DNA of 64,000 bases from positions 1 to 64,000 of the forward strand of contig CALXYB010000007.1 in the NCBI GenBank assembly GCA_944392835.1, read 5' to 3'. Of the stretch, positions 16,909 to 26,276 are shown one piece after another; positions within the stretch are counted from its first letter, which is position 1, and every line of letters starts with the position of its first letter. The stretch comes from an uncultured Alphaproteobacteria bacterium (GTDB lineage Bacteria; Pseudomonadota; Alphaproteobacteria; RF32; CAG-239). The notes under the pieces were generated by a model. It was given only the letters and a program-made list of their open reading frames with translations. It did not search any database and was not told the origin of the DNA. Both the position numbers and the translations under genes were made by a program.

Positions 16909-17007
16909 AATATCTATATTTAAGGTGTTCACTTGATAATGTAGATAAACTTTATAGACGGTTAGTTGAAAATTGAAAAAAAATTTTATGGAGATGACTA
17001 TTTAAAG

Positions 17008-18043
17008 ATGCAATTACTCCGCATTGAAACCAAAAGTTCGGGGGGGGGGGAAATTAACTTCTCTGGATGTATTAAAGGGTATTTGTATAATCTTGGTAGT
17101 ATTTACTCACTCTAATTGGACGGGAGCTGAGAGGCTTGAGTTGTTTTTTCCATTTTGGGTTGAGATGGCTGTTCCTATTTTTATGTTTATATCAGGGTAT
17201 TTATATTCTTTATCTTATGACAGACATAATGTTACGAGTTTTTCTGATGCCTATGATAGTAGCTATCTGATGAAAAAAGTTATTCGTTTTACAATTCCGT
17301 TTTTGATAATATTTATTTGTGAATTGTTTTTTGATGATACACATAAAATGTTGGCATTATTTCCAAACTCTTTTTTTAGAGGTGGTAGTGGTCCAGGAAG
17401 TTATTACTATCCTATTATGATACAGCTGATATTTTTGTTTCCAATAATATATTTTATTTTAAAGAAATATCCGAATTCCTTAAAAGGATTAATGATTCTA
17501 TTTTTCGGTAATGTTATATATGAAGTTTTACAAAGTGCGTATTTGATGAATACGGCTTGTTATAGATTGTTGATTTTTAGGTATATTTTCATAATAGCAT
17601 TTGGGACCTATGTTTTTATCAATAAATTTCAATTACGTAAACGAGAATTGTTTTTTATTTTTGTTTTGGGTTTTATGTATATTTTTTCTTTAAGATATTT
17701 AGGTTTTAAGGATAGAATCGTTAATGCTTCTTGGGTGGGGACATCAGTTTTTGCTGTTTTATATATTGTTCCATTCTGTTATTTGTTTATGCTTAAATGT
17801 TCTCGTTTGCATAATATAATTTTGGAATATATTGGGGCAAGTTCGTTTAATATATTTTTATTTCAAAAATTTTATTATGAGTATGTGGTTAAATATATTT
17901 ATAAATATGTAGATTCTTTTATTCTGAGTCTTCTTTGTAATGTAACAATTTGTTTAATTGTAGGATGTTTTTTTTATTATTTGGAGGCCAAATTAACAAA
18001 AAGCATAATGATGTTATTAAAGACGAAATGTTTGATAAAATAG
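17008..18043 (+). CDS. Membrane acyltransferase (acyltransferase 3 family) with an 11-G tract at its start
   Basis: About 340 residues of an OafA/AT3-type polytopic acyltransferase, beginning LTSLDVLKGICIILVVFTH with the family's characteristic Asp and His, and about ten hydrophobic spans. These enzymes O-acylate surface sugars. Eleven G lie at 17040-17050. As read, the long frame can only begin at TTG 17024, which has no ribosome site. ATG 17008 reaches the tract in another frame and stops at TAA 17113-17115. Removing one G or adding two would join ATG 17008 to the acyltransferase frame. The gene therefore looks like a phase-variable locus captured OFF, unless the tract length is a sequencing error. 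TM topology was judged by eye. Confidence 0.78.
17040..17050 (+). repeat. Homopolymeric G tract (G11), candidate phase-variation repeat
   Basis: Eleven consecutive G, by far the longest G or C run noticed in this AT-rich window; elsewhere runs do not exceed about six. It sits within the first 15 codons of the acyltransferase gene, the position where slipped-strand mispairing switches contingency genes on and off. Confidence 0.8.
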
Positions 18044-18159
18044 AGGTAAAGGATAATTTTGCTATATTGGGGAATAATATTTTTATTGATTGAATATAGT
18101 AAGATAGATGAGTATATTGAAGAGTAAAGTCTAAAACTTGGTCTTGTTGAGGAAGAAAA

Positions 18160-19935
18160 GTGACGGAGCGTTTGGGAAATTTTGTTTTCGGAAAACTTAA
18201 TAATCTTTATATTGTGCGTAATTATAAAAAGATTATGCCATATGTTCGTCCTTATTGGTTTAGGGCTTTGATTGCTGTTTTGATTACTATTCCTATCGGG
18301 GCAATGGATGCCGTGATTGCGGGATCTTTGAAGCCTTATATGGATGTTGTAATGGTGGAAAAAAATACTGCGTCAACGGCTTATATTCCAGTATTGATTA
18401 TTATATTCAGTCTTGTACAGAGCCTTCTAAACTATTTGGCAACTTATATGAATACTTGGGTGGGGCGAAAAATTGCCAATGATGTTAAGATAGATTTATT
18501 TGATAAACTAATGCATTATGATGCTTCCTATTTTGATAGAGTTAGTTCCGGTGATGTGCAGTATAGGTTTAATCAAGACGTGGATATGGCTTGTAACGGA
18601 TTACTTTCAAATCTTAAGTTGTTTACAACCAGAGTATTTTCTTCTTTATCTTTAATTGCAGTATTGTTTTATAATTCATGGCAGTTGGCTATTGTTGCAG
18701 TGGTTGTTTTGCTCGGAGCGCTTTACCCGTTAACTACTGTTCGCAGACGCTTAAAGTCGGTGATGGATAAGACGGTGTTCTCTGGGGCTGCGGTTATGAC
18801 GCATTATAATGAAACTTTTGGCGGGAACAGAATCGTTTCATCTTATAATCTCTATCAATATCAAGGGCAAAGATTTCGTGAAACTTTGAGGTCTGTTTTC
18901 AAACTTGGAATTAAAGTTATTCAAAGAACCGGTATGATGTCGCCACTGATGCATTTTGTGGTTTCTTTAGGTATTGCTAGTGTTATTTGGCTGGGAAGTT
19001 ATCTCATTGTTACCCACCAGATTACACCGGGAAATTTTGTTTCCTTTATTACGGCTTTGGTTATGTTATATAATCCTATAAAATCTATAGGTAATAATTT
19101 TAATAATGTGCAAATGGCTTTGATGGCGATGGAGCGTGTCTTCGGATTATTGGAAAGTTCGCCGAAAATTGTCAGCAAAGCAGATGCGATTAAATTAGAA
19201 AAGGTTACCAAAGGTATTGAATATCGGGATGTTTGTTTTCAGTATTTGCCTAAAAAGCCTGTCTTGAAGCATATTAATTTGAAAGTTGAAATGGGGCAGA
19301 CTATTGCGTTTGTTGGAAATTCCGGTGGTGGAAAAACGACCCTGGTTAATTTGTTGCCGCGGTTTTACGAAGTTACCTCCGGTGCAATCTTGGTTGATGG
19401 AATAGATATTCGGAATATTGAACTGAATTCTTTACGTGATAAAATAGCTGTTGTTTTTCAGGATAATTTTTTATTTGATGGAACGATAAGAGATAATATC
19501 TTGCTTGGAGATGAAAATGCGTCTCAGGAGCAGATTGATGGTGCTGTTAAAAATGCCTGTTTGTCTGAGTTTATTGCTTCGTTAGATAAAGGTCTAGATA
19601 CGCATATTGGAGAAAGAGGTGTCTTACTTTCCGGCGGACAGAAACAACGTATTGCCATAGCGCGTGCATTTATTAAAAATGCGCCGATTGTTATTTTGGA
19701 TGAGGCTACTTCGGCTCTGGATAATAAATCTGAAGCGGTTGTTCAAGAGGCTATTGATAATTTGATGAAAGATCGTACGGTATTTATTGTCGCACATCGC
19801 TTGTCAACGGTTCGAAATGCGGATAAAATTGTGGTTGTTAACTATGGCGAAATCGTTGAAGTCGGGAGCCATGACGAGCTTATTAATAAAGAAGGCGGAA
19901 TTTATGCTTCTTTATATAAAACACAGTTGAAATGA
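18160..19935 (+). CDS. ABC exporter half-transporter, MsbA/lipid flippase type
   Basis: A 591-aa fused membrane-ATPase half-transporter, expected to work as a homodimer in the inner membrane. Residues about 30-310 form the six-span exporter domain. The nucleotide-binding domain has Walker A GNSGGGKT at 386-393, the Q-loop in VVFQDNFLFDG, the signature LSGGQKQRIAIARAF, Walker B IVILDEATSALD and the H-loop IVAHRLST. The start is GTG with GAGGAAG upstream. It resembles MsbA and other lipid-linked glycan exporters. As the locus-specific transporter it may move the acylated or glycosylated lipid made by the upstream genes, while a housekeeping MsbA may exist elsewhere. Confidence 0.85.
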   Translation: MTERLGNFVFGKLNNLYIVRNYKKIMPYVRPYWFRALIAVLITIPIGAMDAVIAGSLKPYMDVVMVEKNTASTAYIPVLIIIFSLVQSLLNYLATYMNTWVGRKIANDVKIDLFDKLMHYDASYFDRVSSGDVQYRFNQDVDMACNGLLSNLKLFTTRVFSSLSLIAVLFYNSWQLAIVAVVVLLGALYPLTTVRRRLKSVMDKTVFSGAAVMTHYNETFGGNRIVSSYNLYQYQGQRFRETLRSVFKLGIKVIQRTGMMSPLMHFVVSLGIASVIWLGSYLIVTHQITPGNFVSFITALVMLYNPIKSIGNNFNNVQMALMAMERVFGLLESSPKIVSKADAIKLEKVTKGIEYRDVCFQYLPKKPVLKHINLKVEMGQTIAFVGNSGGGKTTLVNLLPRFYEVTSGAILVDGIDIRNIELNSLRDKIAVVFQDNFLFDGTIRDNILLGDENASQEQIDGAVKNACLSEFIASLDKGLDTHIGERGVLLSGGQKQRIAIARAFIKNAPIVILDEATSALDNKSEAVVQEAIDNLMKDRTVFIVAHRLSTVRNADKIVVVNYGEIVEVGSHDELINKEGGIYASLYKTQLK

Positions 19936-19959
19936 TGGTATTTGTTATTTGAGGAATCG

Positions 19960-20739
19960 ATGCAAAAAACTTATGATTTGATTGTGCCGATTGGCTCAAA
20001 GTGTAAGGTGTCTCATAATTTGCGCCGTTGCGGCTTGCAGTTGGAATCTTTTCCGTTTGACTGGATTTATATTAAAAGTCCGGCCGTTATTGAAAATTTG
20101 TTTGCAACTGATTTTAAGAACTTTTTTCGGGAAGAAAATTTGCGTCTTCGTTCCAAACAACCGAAGTTTGATGAGGTTGATGATTTGGGAACGGGAATAT
20201 ATTCTGCGCATGATTTTGATACAAATCGTTCTATTCATGATTGTTATCCTGAAGTTATAGCAAAATTTAACCGGCGTATTGCAAAGCTTAAAGGTAAATT
20301 AAATGAAGCCAAGACTCTCTTGATTGTGTTTGCGGCAGAAGGAGATTTTCTTTCTGACGCGGAAATGGTTGCGGAGTTTACAGCTTTGCAAAAGCAATTT
20401 CCTAAACAGCAGGTGGATTTTTTATACTTGTATTTACCGGAAGAAAAAATTGAATTTGAACGCAAATTGCTGGCTTCAAATATCTTAAAAATAAGTTTTC
20501 AGCGCGAAAAAGATTTTGAGTGGCAGGGAAACCCTAAATATTTTAATAGGGCCTTAAAAGGCTTCCGTTTGGCATTTAAAACAAAAATTCGGTGGTATAC
20601 TTCTTCGGTTTATCTTAATGGCTTGAAGAAAAAGGCAAAAATTGCGTTTTTAAAGTTTTTGAGTAATTTGATTGTTATTAAAAAATATCGTAAGAAGTTT
20701 AGAGAAAAATATTTGGAAAAGCGCAATAAATTTCAATAA
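19960..20739 (+). CDS. DUF1796 family protein (putative cysteine peptidase-like)
   Basis: A 259-aa protein opening with the DUF1796 signature IVPIGSKCKVSHNLRR and SFPFDWI (roughly residues 8-38), followed by GTGIYSAHDF and HDCYPE, and ending in a strongly basic tail. DUF1796 proteins are common in surface polysaccharide loci and have been compared with papain-like peptidases, but their role is not established. GAGGA precedes ATG 19960, which is preferred to an upstream TTG at 19942. It is 24 bases after the ABC exporter, so probably the last gene of the transcript, and is followed by a terminator. Confidence 0.75.
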   Translation: MQKTYDLIVPIGSKCKVSHNLRRCGLQLESFPFDWIYIKSPAVIENLFATDFKNFFREENLRLRSKQPKFDEVDDLGTGIYSAHDFDTNRSIHDCYPEVIAKFNRRIAKLKGKLNEAKTLLIVFAAEGDFLSDAEMVAEFTALQKQFPKQQVDFLYLYLPEEKIEFERKLLASNILKISFQREKDFEWQGNPKYFNRALKGFRLAFKTKIRWYTSSVYLNGLKKKAKIAFLKFLSNLIVIKKYRKKFREKYLEKRNKFQ

Positions 20740-20769
20740 AAAGAACACCCCAAACGGGGTGTTCTTTTT
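20738..20769. terminator. Bidirectional terminator between the glycan operon and the TupA-like gene
   Basis: A 9-bp stem (GAACACCCC 20743-20751, GGGGTGTTC 20756-20764) with loop AAAC and with A-rich and T-rich flanks on either side, so it can end converging transcripts from both strands. Confidence 0.88.
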
Positions 20770-21727
20770 ATTTCTTTGCGGGGCGTAGTGGTAGAACTAT
20801 TTTATCAGCCAAATATTTATCAAATGATTTGGGTGAAATGTCTTCAGTTCCAGAGGATGATGTGAAGGTAATTTCTCCAAAGTAAACCTGATTGTTTATA
20901 ATATAAAAGTCAATTCTGGCATATATAAAACCTTGGCATAAAATTTCTGCTAATTGCGTCATTTCTTCTAAACAAGATGGTTTTTCAGGAGAAGGAAAAG
21001 TTTGATAGCTTGAGTTTATTTTATAAGGTAATTGATGCCAATTTAAATCGTATATATTTCTTTTATGCTGTGTAAAACGTGCGCTGTCTATCCAAATAAA
21101 TTCAGGTTTTCCATTAATACAGGTATATTTGTAATCACGTAATTCTCCGTTTTCATCTTCCATATACTGTTCTATAATAATTTTGGGTTTTATATCTTTA
21201 TAATGTAATTCTAAGCCTGCTTGAAAGGCATAGTTTGTTTTTAGCCATTGGTTTATTTGTTTTTTTATTTGGGCTTTATCTATTTTGGATTTATCTTTGA
21301 TAATTATATTCCATCCAGATCCATGATTGCACTTGATTACGAATTTTTCGGGTAAGTGTGAAAAATCTATGTCGCTAAATCTATCATATACACCTAAAAC
21401 TGGGATTAGATATTTTTCTCCAATTTTCTCTTTTATCCAGTCACGAACCAAATATTTATCAGCTAGTTTGGTTTTTAGTGGTGTAGAATCGTATAATTTT
21501 AACCATTGAATTTTTTCATTAAAGGTATGTGGAGCTGTCAGATTTAAGTCTTTTCCCGTATTTTTCTTAAACCATTCTTTTAAGTATTCCGGATATAGGG
21601 AAGGAGAAAGTTTAGATAAAGGTATGTTTTTTAATTTAAGCTTAAGCTTTAACCCCAATATGTTAAATATAATATATTTTTTGTTTAAGGTCTGATAGAG
21701 AGTTATGAAGTCAGACAATTTATTCAC
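20768..21727 (-). CDS. TupA-like ATP-grasp protein
   Basis: A 319-aa protein of the ATP-grasp TupA-like family, often annotated as a glycosyltransferase or polysaccharide biosynthesis protein. Seen: TFNEKIQWLKLYD near residue 63, LADKYLVRDWI, the FVIKCNHGSGWN nucleotide strand and the late acidic segments DYKYTCINGKPEF and ARIDFYIINNQVYFGEITF that would bind Mg-ATP. The family's founder adds acidic polymers in teichuronopeptide synthesis; in glycan loci these proteins probably ligate an amino acid or similar carboxyl group to a sugar. It faces the glycan operon and stands alone on the minus strand. Confidence 0.78.
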   Translation of the reverse strand: MNKLSDFITLYQTLNKKYIIFNILGLKLKLKLKNIPLSKLSPSLYPEYLKEWFKKNTGKDLNLTAPHTFNEKIQWLKLYDSTPLKTKLADKYLVRDWIKEKIGEKYLIPVLGVYDRFSDIDFSHLPEKFVIKCNHGSGWNIIIKDKSKIDKAQIKKQINQWLKTNYAFQAGLELHYKDIKPKIIIEQYMEDENGELRDYKYTCINGKPEFIWIDSARFTQHKRNIYDLNWHQLPYKINSSYQTFPSPEKPSCLEEMTQLAEILCQGFIYARIDFYIINNQVYFGEITFTSSSGTEDISPKSFDKYLADKIVLPLRPAKK

Positions 21728-21837
21728 CCAAAGCTAATTAAATGATATGTTTTTATACCAGTTAATTGGGAAGATTGTCAACTTCTTATGAGAGCCTAAT
21801 TTTTTTTGGGGAAAAGTTAAATTAGACTTTCAGATGT

Positions 21838-24291
21838 TTATTTCTTTGCGGTGATGATTTTTAGGGCATCTTCTAAGGTTAAATCCTTATCTTTATATTC
21901 TCTTGGAATGGCATAATTGTTTTTGCCCCACTTCAAGTATGGGCCGTAACGTCCTGAATTTAAAGTGATATCCTGTTTGTCTTTGGGGTGTTGTCCCAAA
22001 ACTTTTCCAGCAGGTTTTTCGGCAACGCCTTTTAAAATCTCCTCAGCTCTCTCCAAGGTAATATTAAAGATATTATCTGCGCCGGTTAGGGATTTTGACT
22101 TATTACCTTGTTTCAAATATTGGCCGAATTTGCCAATATTTGCCTCAATACCGTTTCCTAATTGTTTAGGCAAAGTCAACAAGGTAGTTGCTTGTTCTAA
22201 AGTAACATCTTCAGGTTTTAAGAACTTTGGCAGAGAGGAACGCTTGGGTTTTTCGGTTGTTGCGGTTGCATCTTCGCCAAGCTGGACATAGTAGCCGTAG
22301 GGGCCTTTTTTCAGGTAAATCTTTAAACCATTAAGTTCACCGAGCTCTTTATCTTCCGGATTTGCCGGGCGAGGGGTGTCGTTCATTTCCTCATCTTTGA
22401 CATCAGTCAAAGGTTTGGTATATTTGCATTCGGGATAGTTTGAACAACCCAAAAAGGCACCGAATTTACCGAGCTTGACGGACAAACGACCTTTGCCGCA
22501 TTCGGGGCAAATACGCGGGTCTGAGCCGTCTTCACGCGGCGGAAAGAGGTGGTAAGACAAGACTTCATCAATCTTCTCAATAACTTCGCTGACTTGCAGG
22601 GGTTTTACGGCATCAATGTTTTTGATGAATTTTACCCAGAAGCCGCCAAGAAGCTTTTTCCATTCCATTTCGCCGGCGGAAACATCATCCAGATATTCTT
22701 CCAGTTGGGCGGTGAAGTCATATTCAACGTACTTCTTAAAGAAGTTTTCCAAAAAGACGGTTACGATGCGACCTCTGTCTTCCGGAATGAAACGCAGTTT
22801 CTCAACACGAACATACTTACGCTCCTGCAAAACGGCAATGATGGAAGCGTAAGTTGACGGACGACCGATGCCTAATTCTTCCAGTTTTTTGACTAAGCTT
22901 GCTTCGGTAAAGCGCGGCGGCGGTGTGGTGAAATGTTGCTCAGGGATGATGTCGCCTTTATTGACATTTTCGCCATTTTCAACATTTGGCAAAATGCGGT
23001 TCTCATCATCTTCATCACTATCGTCTTTGCTTTCCTGATAGAGTTTGAGGAAGCCGTCAAAGTCAATGACTTGTCCTGTCGCACGCAAAATGATTTTTTC
23101 ATCGGCAGAGGAAGAATCAATTACAACTTTATCCAAAACGGCCGGATTCATTTGGCAAGCAACAGTGCGTTTCCATATCAGCTCATAGAGCTTATGAGCA
23201 TCAGAATCAAGCTTGGCTTCCAATTTCTTTGGCGTGTCGGTTACGTGAGCCGGGCGGATAGCTTCGTGTGCTTCTTGAGCGTTTTTAGATTTGGTCTTGT
23301 ATTCTTTGGCAACTTTAGGCAGATAAGCCTCGCCGAAGTATTTTACAATAACCTCGCGGCAAGCCGTAATAGCTTCTTGTGAGAGGTTAACCGCATCGGT
23401 ACGCATATAAGTGATATAACCATCTTCGTATAGTTTTTGAGCTACTTGCATGGTTTTCTTCGCGCTAAACCTTAACTTTCTTGCAGCCTCTTGTTGTAGG
23501 GTTGAGGTTGTGAACGGCGGTGCCGGATACCGGTTGGCTTTTTTGCGCTCAACATTGGCAATGTGAAATTCCTGAGCCTCAATCTTGGCTTTGGCTTCTA
23601 AGGCCTTGGCTTCGGTATTGAGGTCAAATTTTTCAAGCTTTTTGCCATCTAAGGTTATTAAGTGTGAGCGAATCAGCGCCTGAGTTTTGGTGATGAGGTC
23701 TACATCAACCGTCCAATATTCTTCGGGTTTGAATTTTTCAATTTCGTTTTCGCGGTCGCAAATCAGGCGCAGGGCAACGGATTGGACACGTCCTGCCGAT
23801 TTTGAGCCGGGGAGTTTGCGCCATAAAACCGGTGAAAGCGTGAAACCAACCAAATAATCCAATGCGCGGCGCGCCATATAGGCCGAAACCAAATTGTTGT
23901 CAATCTGACGCGGGTTTTTGATGGCTTCGGTAACTGCCGATTTGGTGATTTCGTGAAAGACGACGCGTTCAATTTTTTTGTCTTTGATTTTTTTGCGTGC
24001 GGTTAGTTCTTCCAAAATATGCCATGCGATTGCTTCTCCCTCTCTATCCGGGTCGGATGCGAGGACAATCGTATCACAGTCTTTGAGGGCGGTTATGATA
24101 TCATTGAGGCGTTTTTTGCCGCCGGAGCTTAGCTCCCAGGTCATGGCAAAGTTGTCATCCGGATTGACGGAGCCGTCTTTGCTCGGAAGATCTCGGATAT
24201 GACCGAAGCTGGCCAGAACTTTGTAATCTGAACCTAAGTATTTGTTGATGGTTTTGGCTTTGGCAGGGGACTCAACGATAACTAACTTCAT
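21838..24291 (-). CDS. topA: DNA topoisomerase I
   Basis: An 817-aa type IA topoisomerase relaxing negative supercoils. Seen: the N-terminal Toprim domain starting MKLVIVESPAKAKTINKYLG, with ASDPDREGEAIAWH carrying the Mg-binding acidic residues, the active-site tyrosine in YITYMRTDAVNLS near residue 297, a C4 zinc finger (CPECG to CSNYPEC near residue 610) and lysine-rich C-terminal repeats (KRSSLPKFLKPEDVTLEQA, RYGPYLKWGKNNYAIPR) typical of alphaproteobacterial TopA. The start overlaps the dprA stop (ATGA), so plsY, dprA and topA are likely one operon. Confidence 0.96.
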   Translation of the reverse strand: MKLVIVESPAKAKTINKYLGSDYKVLASFGHIRDLPSKDGSVNPDDNFAMTWELSSGGKKRLNDIITALKDCDTIVLASDPDREGEAIAWHILEELTARKKIKDKKIERVVFHEITKSAVTEAIKNPRQIDNNLVSAYMARRALDYLVGFTLSPVLWRKLPGSKSAGRVQSVALRLICDRENEIEKFKPEEYWTVDVDLITKTQALIRSHLITLDGKKLEKFDLNTEAKALEAKAKIEAQEFHIANVERKKANRYPAPPFTTSTLQQEAARKLRFSAKKTMQVAQKLYEDGYITYMRTDAVNLSQEAITACREVIVKYFGEAYLPKVAKEYKTKSKNAQEAHEAIRPAHVTDTPKKLEAKLDSDAHKLYELIWKRTVACQMNPAVLDKVVIDSSSADEKIILRATGQVIDFDGFLKLYQESKDDSDEDDENRILPNVENGENVNKGDIIPEQHFTTPPPRFTEASLVKKLEELGIGRPSTYASIIAVLQERKYVRVEKLRFIPEDRGRIVTVFLENFFKKYVEYDFTAQLEEYLDDVSAGEMEWKKLLGGFWVKFIKNIDAVKPLQVSEVIEKIDEVLSYHLFPPREDGSDPRICPECGKGRLSVKLGKFGAFLGCSNYPECKYTKPLTDVKDEEMNDTPRPANPEDKELGELNGLKIYLKKGPYGYYVQLGEDATATTEKPKRSSLPKFLKPEDVTLEQATTLLTLPKQLGNGIEANIGKFGQYLKQGNKSKSLTGADNIFNITLERAEEILKGVAEKPAGKVLGQHPKDKQDITLNSGRYGPYLKWGKNNYAIPREYKDKDLTLEDALKIITAKK

Positions 24292-25439
24292 GATGCGTCT
24301 TTCTTTGCTTTTTTGATTAATGCCACTTTGTTGCCGACTTGGCGCTCAATCCGACCGTCCATCTCAAGTTCCAAGAGCTCTAAAGAAACCGTTGCAGAAT
24401 CCAGCCCCGTTGCACGAATTATCTCATCAACATAAACGCCTTCCGCCGTCAAACAGTCTATGACTTTGAGCTCGGATTTTGAAGTGTCCGACTGTTGTGG
24501 AATATCAACATTATTTTTTACTTTGTCAAGCGGTTTTGCAAATAAATCATCTTGAGCTGTTTGTGGGCGGGGCTTTATTTTTTTGTGGCGGCTTAAGTTT
24601 AGGTTGCTTAAAATATCTTCTGCATTTTCGGCCAAAAAAGCTCCTTCGCGAATCAGTTTGTTCGGACCTGCCGCTCGGGCTTCAATCGGGGAACCAGGGA
24701 CGGCAAAAACATCTCTTCCTTGTTCTAAAGCCAAACGAGCCGTAATTAAGGAGCCGGAATGAATGCCGGCCTCAACAACCAAGGTTGCATCAGCCAAAGC
24801 AGAGACAATGCGGTTACGGCGCGGAAAGTTGTTGCTTTGTGCACTCGTACCAAGCAAAAATTCTGAAACGACAGCTCCTTGTTCGGCAATTTGTTCGTAA
24901 ACGGCTTGGTTCTCTGCCGGATAGACAACATCTGCTCCCGTGCCTAAAACGGCGATGGTTGGGCCTTGTTGATTGAGGGCATACATAGCTCCTTTATGAG
25001 CGGCCGTATCTATTCCTCTGGCCATACCCGAGATAACCAAAACATCAGAATTGGTTAGGTCATAGGCGATTTTGGAGGCTAATTTTCTGCCGTTGATGGA
25101 GGCGTTGCGCGCGCCGACAATGGCTACAGAAGGCGTATGGTTTAAAATATCTGTTCGGCCCAAAACATAAATAAACGGCGGAGCATCTTCCAGTTCGCGC
25201 AGTTTTTGCGGGTAGGCCGAATCATCAAAAGCCAGCAACTTAATGTTTTTGCTTTGAGCTAATTTGAGTTCGTGTTCGGCTTGAGCTTCCGAAAAAGGAC
25301 GGAATTTTGGCGGCAGATTTTTCAGGGCTTCTGCTGCCGTATGATAGTTGTTCAGCAGTTTGTAAAAACTTATCGGCCCGATGCCTTCCGTATTTATCAG
25401 CCGAAGGCGCGCCAGAATTTCCGTCTCTGATTGTGCCAA
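24288..25439 (-). CDS. dprA: DNA-processing protein DprA
   Basis: A 383-aa RecA loader used in natural transformation. Seen: a Rossmann-like core with VAIVGARNAS, VISGMARGIDTAAHKGAM and VLGTGADVVYPAENQ (about residues 105-185), the FPRRNRIVSALADATLVVEA segment, and a C-terminal winged-helix (DprA-WH) region with VIDCLTAEGVYVDEIIRATG. It lies 2 bases after plsY and overlaps topA by 4 bases. A comEC gene is also in this window, consistent with at least part of a competence system. Confidence 0.94.
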   Translation of the reverse strand: MAQSETEILARLRLINTEGIGPISFYKLLNNYHTAAEALKNLPPKFRPFSEAQAEHELKLAQSKNIKLLAFDDSAYPQKLRELEDAPPFIYVLGRTDILNHTPSVAIVGARNASINGRKLASKIAYDLTNSDVLVISGMARGIDTAAHKGAMYALNQQGPTIAVLGTGADVVYPAENQAVYEQIAEQGAVVSEFLLGTSAQSNNFPRRNRIVSALADATLVVEAGIHSGSLITARLALEQGRDVFAVPGSPIEARAAGPNKLIREGAFLAENAEDILSNLNLSRHKKIKPRPQTAQDDLFAKPLDKVKNNVDIPQQSDTSKSELKVIDCLTAEGVYVDEIIRATGLDSATVSLELLELEMDGRIERQVGNKVALIKKAKKDAS

Positions 25440-25441
25440 GG

Positions 25442-26083
25442 TTATTTCTTCTTAAAAGTTATTTTGCTTTCTTCGCCTTTGAGAAGCCGTCTGATGTTGG
25501 CATGATGGCGGATGATGACCAAAACAGCGATGAAGCTGTAGAAGATGGCATAGACCGGCTCAACCAAAAAGAAGGAAAAAACCGGAACGGAAACCGCCGC
25601 GGTCAGTGCTGCCAGGGAAGAATAGCGGAACAAAAAGGCCATAATCAACCAAACACCGAAAGCCAAAAGTCCTAAGTGCCAGTTGGTTACCAAAATGAAA
25701 CCAAAAGCCGAAGCAACGCCTTTGCCGCCTTTGAACTTGAGCCAAACGGGGAAGTTGTGTCCTAAAACGCCTAAGCAACCGGCAACCAAAGATGCAACAA
25801 TATTTAATTGAGTGAACAAACCGAAAAAGACATAGTCCGTTGCCGGAACAAATTTATAAGCCAGCCAAGCGGCAAAACCTGCTTTGAATGCATCTAAGAT
25901 AACTGTCAGCAAAGCCAGAGTTTTGTTGCCGGTGCGCAAAACATTGGTGGCGCCAATGTTGCCAGAGCCGATTTTTCTAATGTCTCCATAGCCGGCCATG
26001 CGGGTCAAGACCAAACCAAAAGGAATGGAGCCAAGCAAATAGCCGCCCAAAGCGCAAAGCAATAAAACCGTGTGAATAGTCAT
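25442..26083 (-). CDS. plsY: Glycerol-3-phosphate acyltransferase PlsY
   Basis: A 213-aa inner-membrane protein that transfers an acyl group from acyl-phosphate to glycerol-3-phosphate, the first step of phospholipid synthesis. Seen: LLGSIPFGLVLTRM, GSGNIGATNVLR and KGGKGVASAFG, the three conserved PlsY motifs, and several hydrophobic spans. AAGGA precedes the start. It heads the plsY-dprA-topA run and is divergent from pyrH. Confidence 0.95.
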   Translation of the reverse strand: MTIHTVLLLCALGGYLLGSIPFGLVLTRMAGYGDIRKIGSGNIGATNVLRTGNKTLALLTVILDAFKAGFAAWLAYKFVPATDYVFFGLFTQLNIVASLVAGCLGVLGHNFPVWLKFKGGKGVASAFGFILVTNWHLGLLAFGVWLIMAFLFRYSSLAALTAAVSVPVFSFFLVEPVYAIFYSFIAVLVIIRHHANIRRLLKGEESKITFKKK

Positions 26084-26211
26084 CTCTTATGTCCTTATAA
26101 AATTTGAATTTAATTCATTCATAAACTTATTGCCGCTTTTTTGCAATTCTATTTTTGTTTACTTGTGAATTGAGTTCGGCATATTTTTTTCTGAAGAAAA
26201 GTGTAAAAATA

Positions 26212-26240
26212 TTGATGACAAAGCCAATTATTCAGATAAT
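26212..26240 (+). promoter_or_regulatory. Probable promoter of the pyrH-frr envelope operon
   Basis: TTGATG (26212-26217) and GATAAT (26235-26240) are separated by 17 bases, about 37 bases before the pyrH ATG, in the divergent region between plsY and pyrH. No operator was recognised. Confidence 0.5.
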
Positions 26241-26276
26241 ATAGCCCGTAACTATAGTTATATTCGCGAGGAATTT

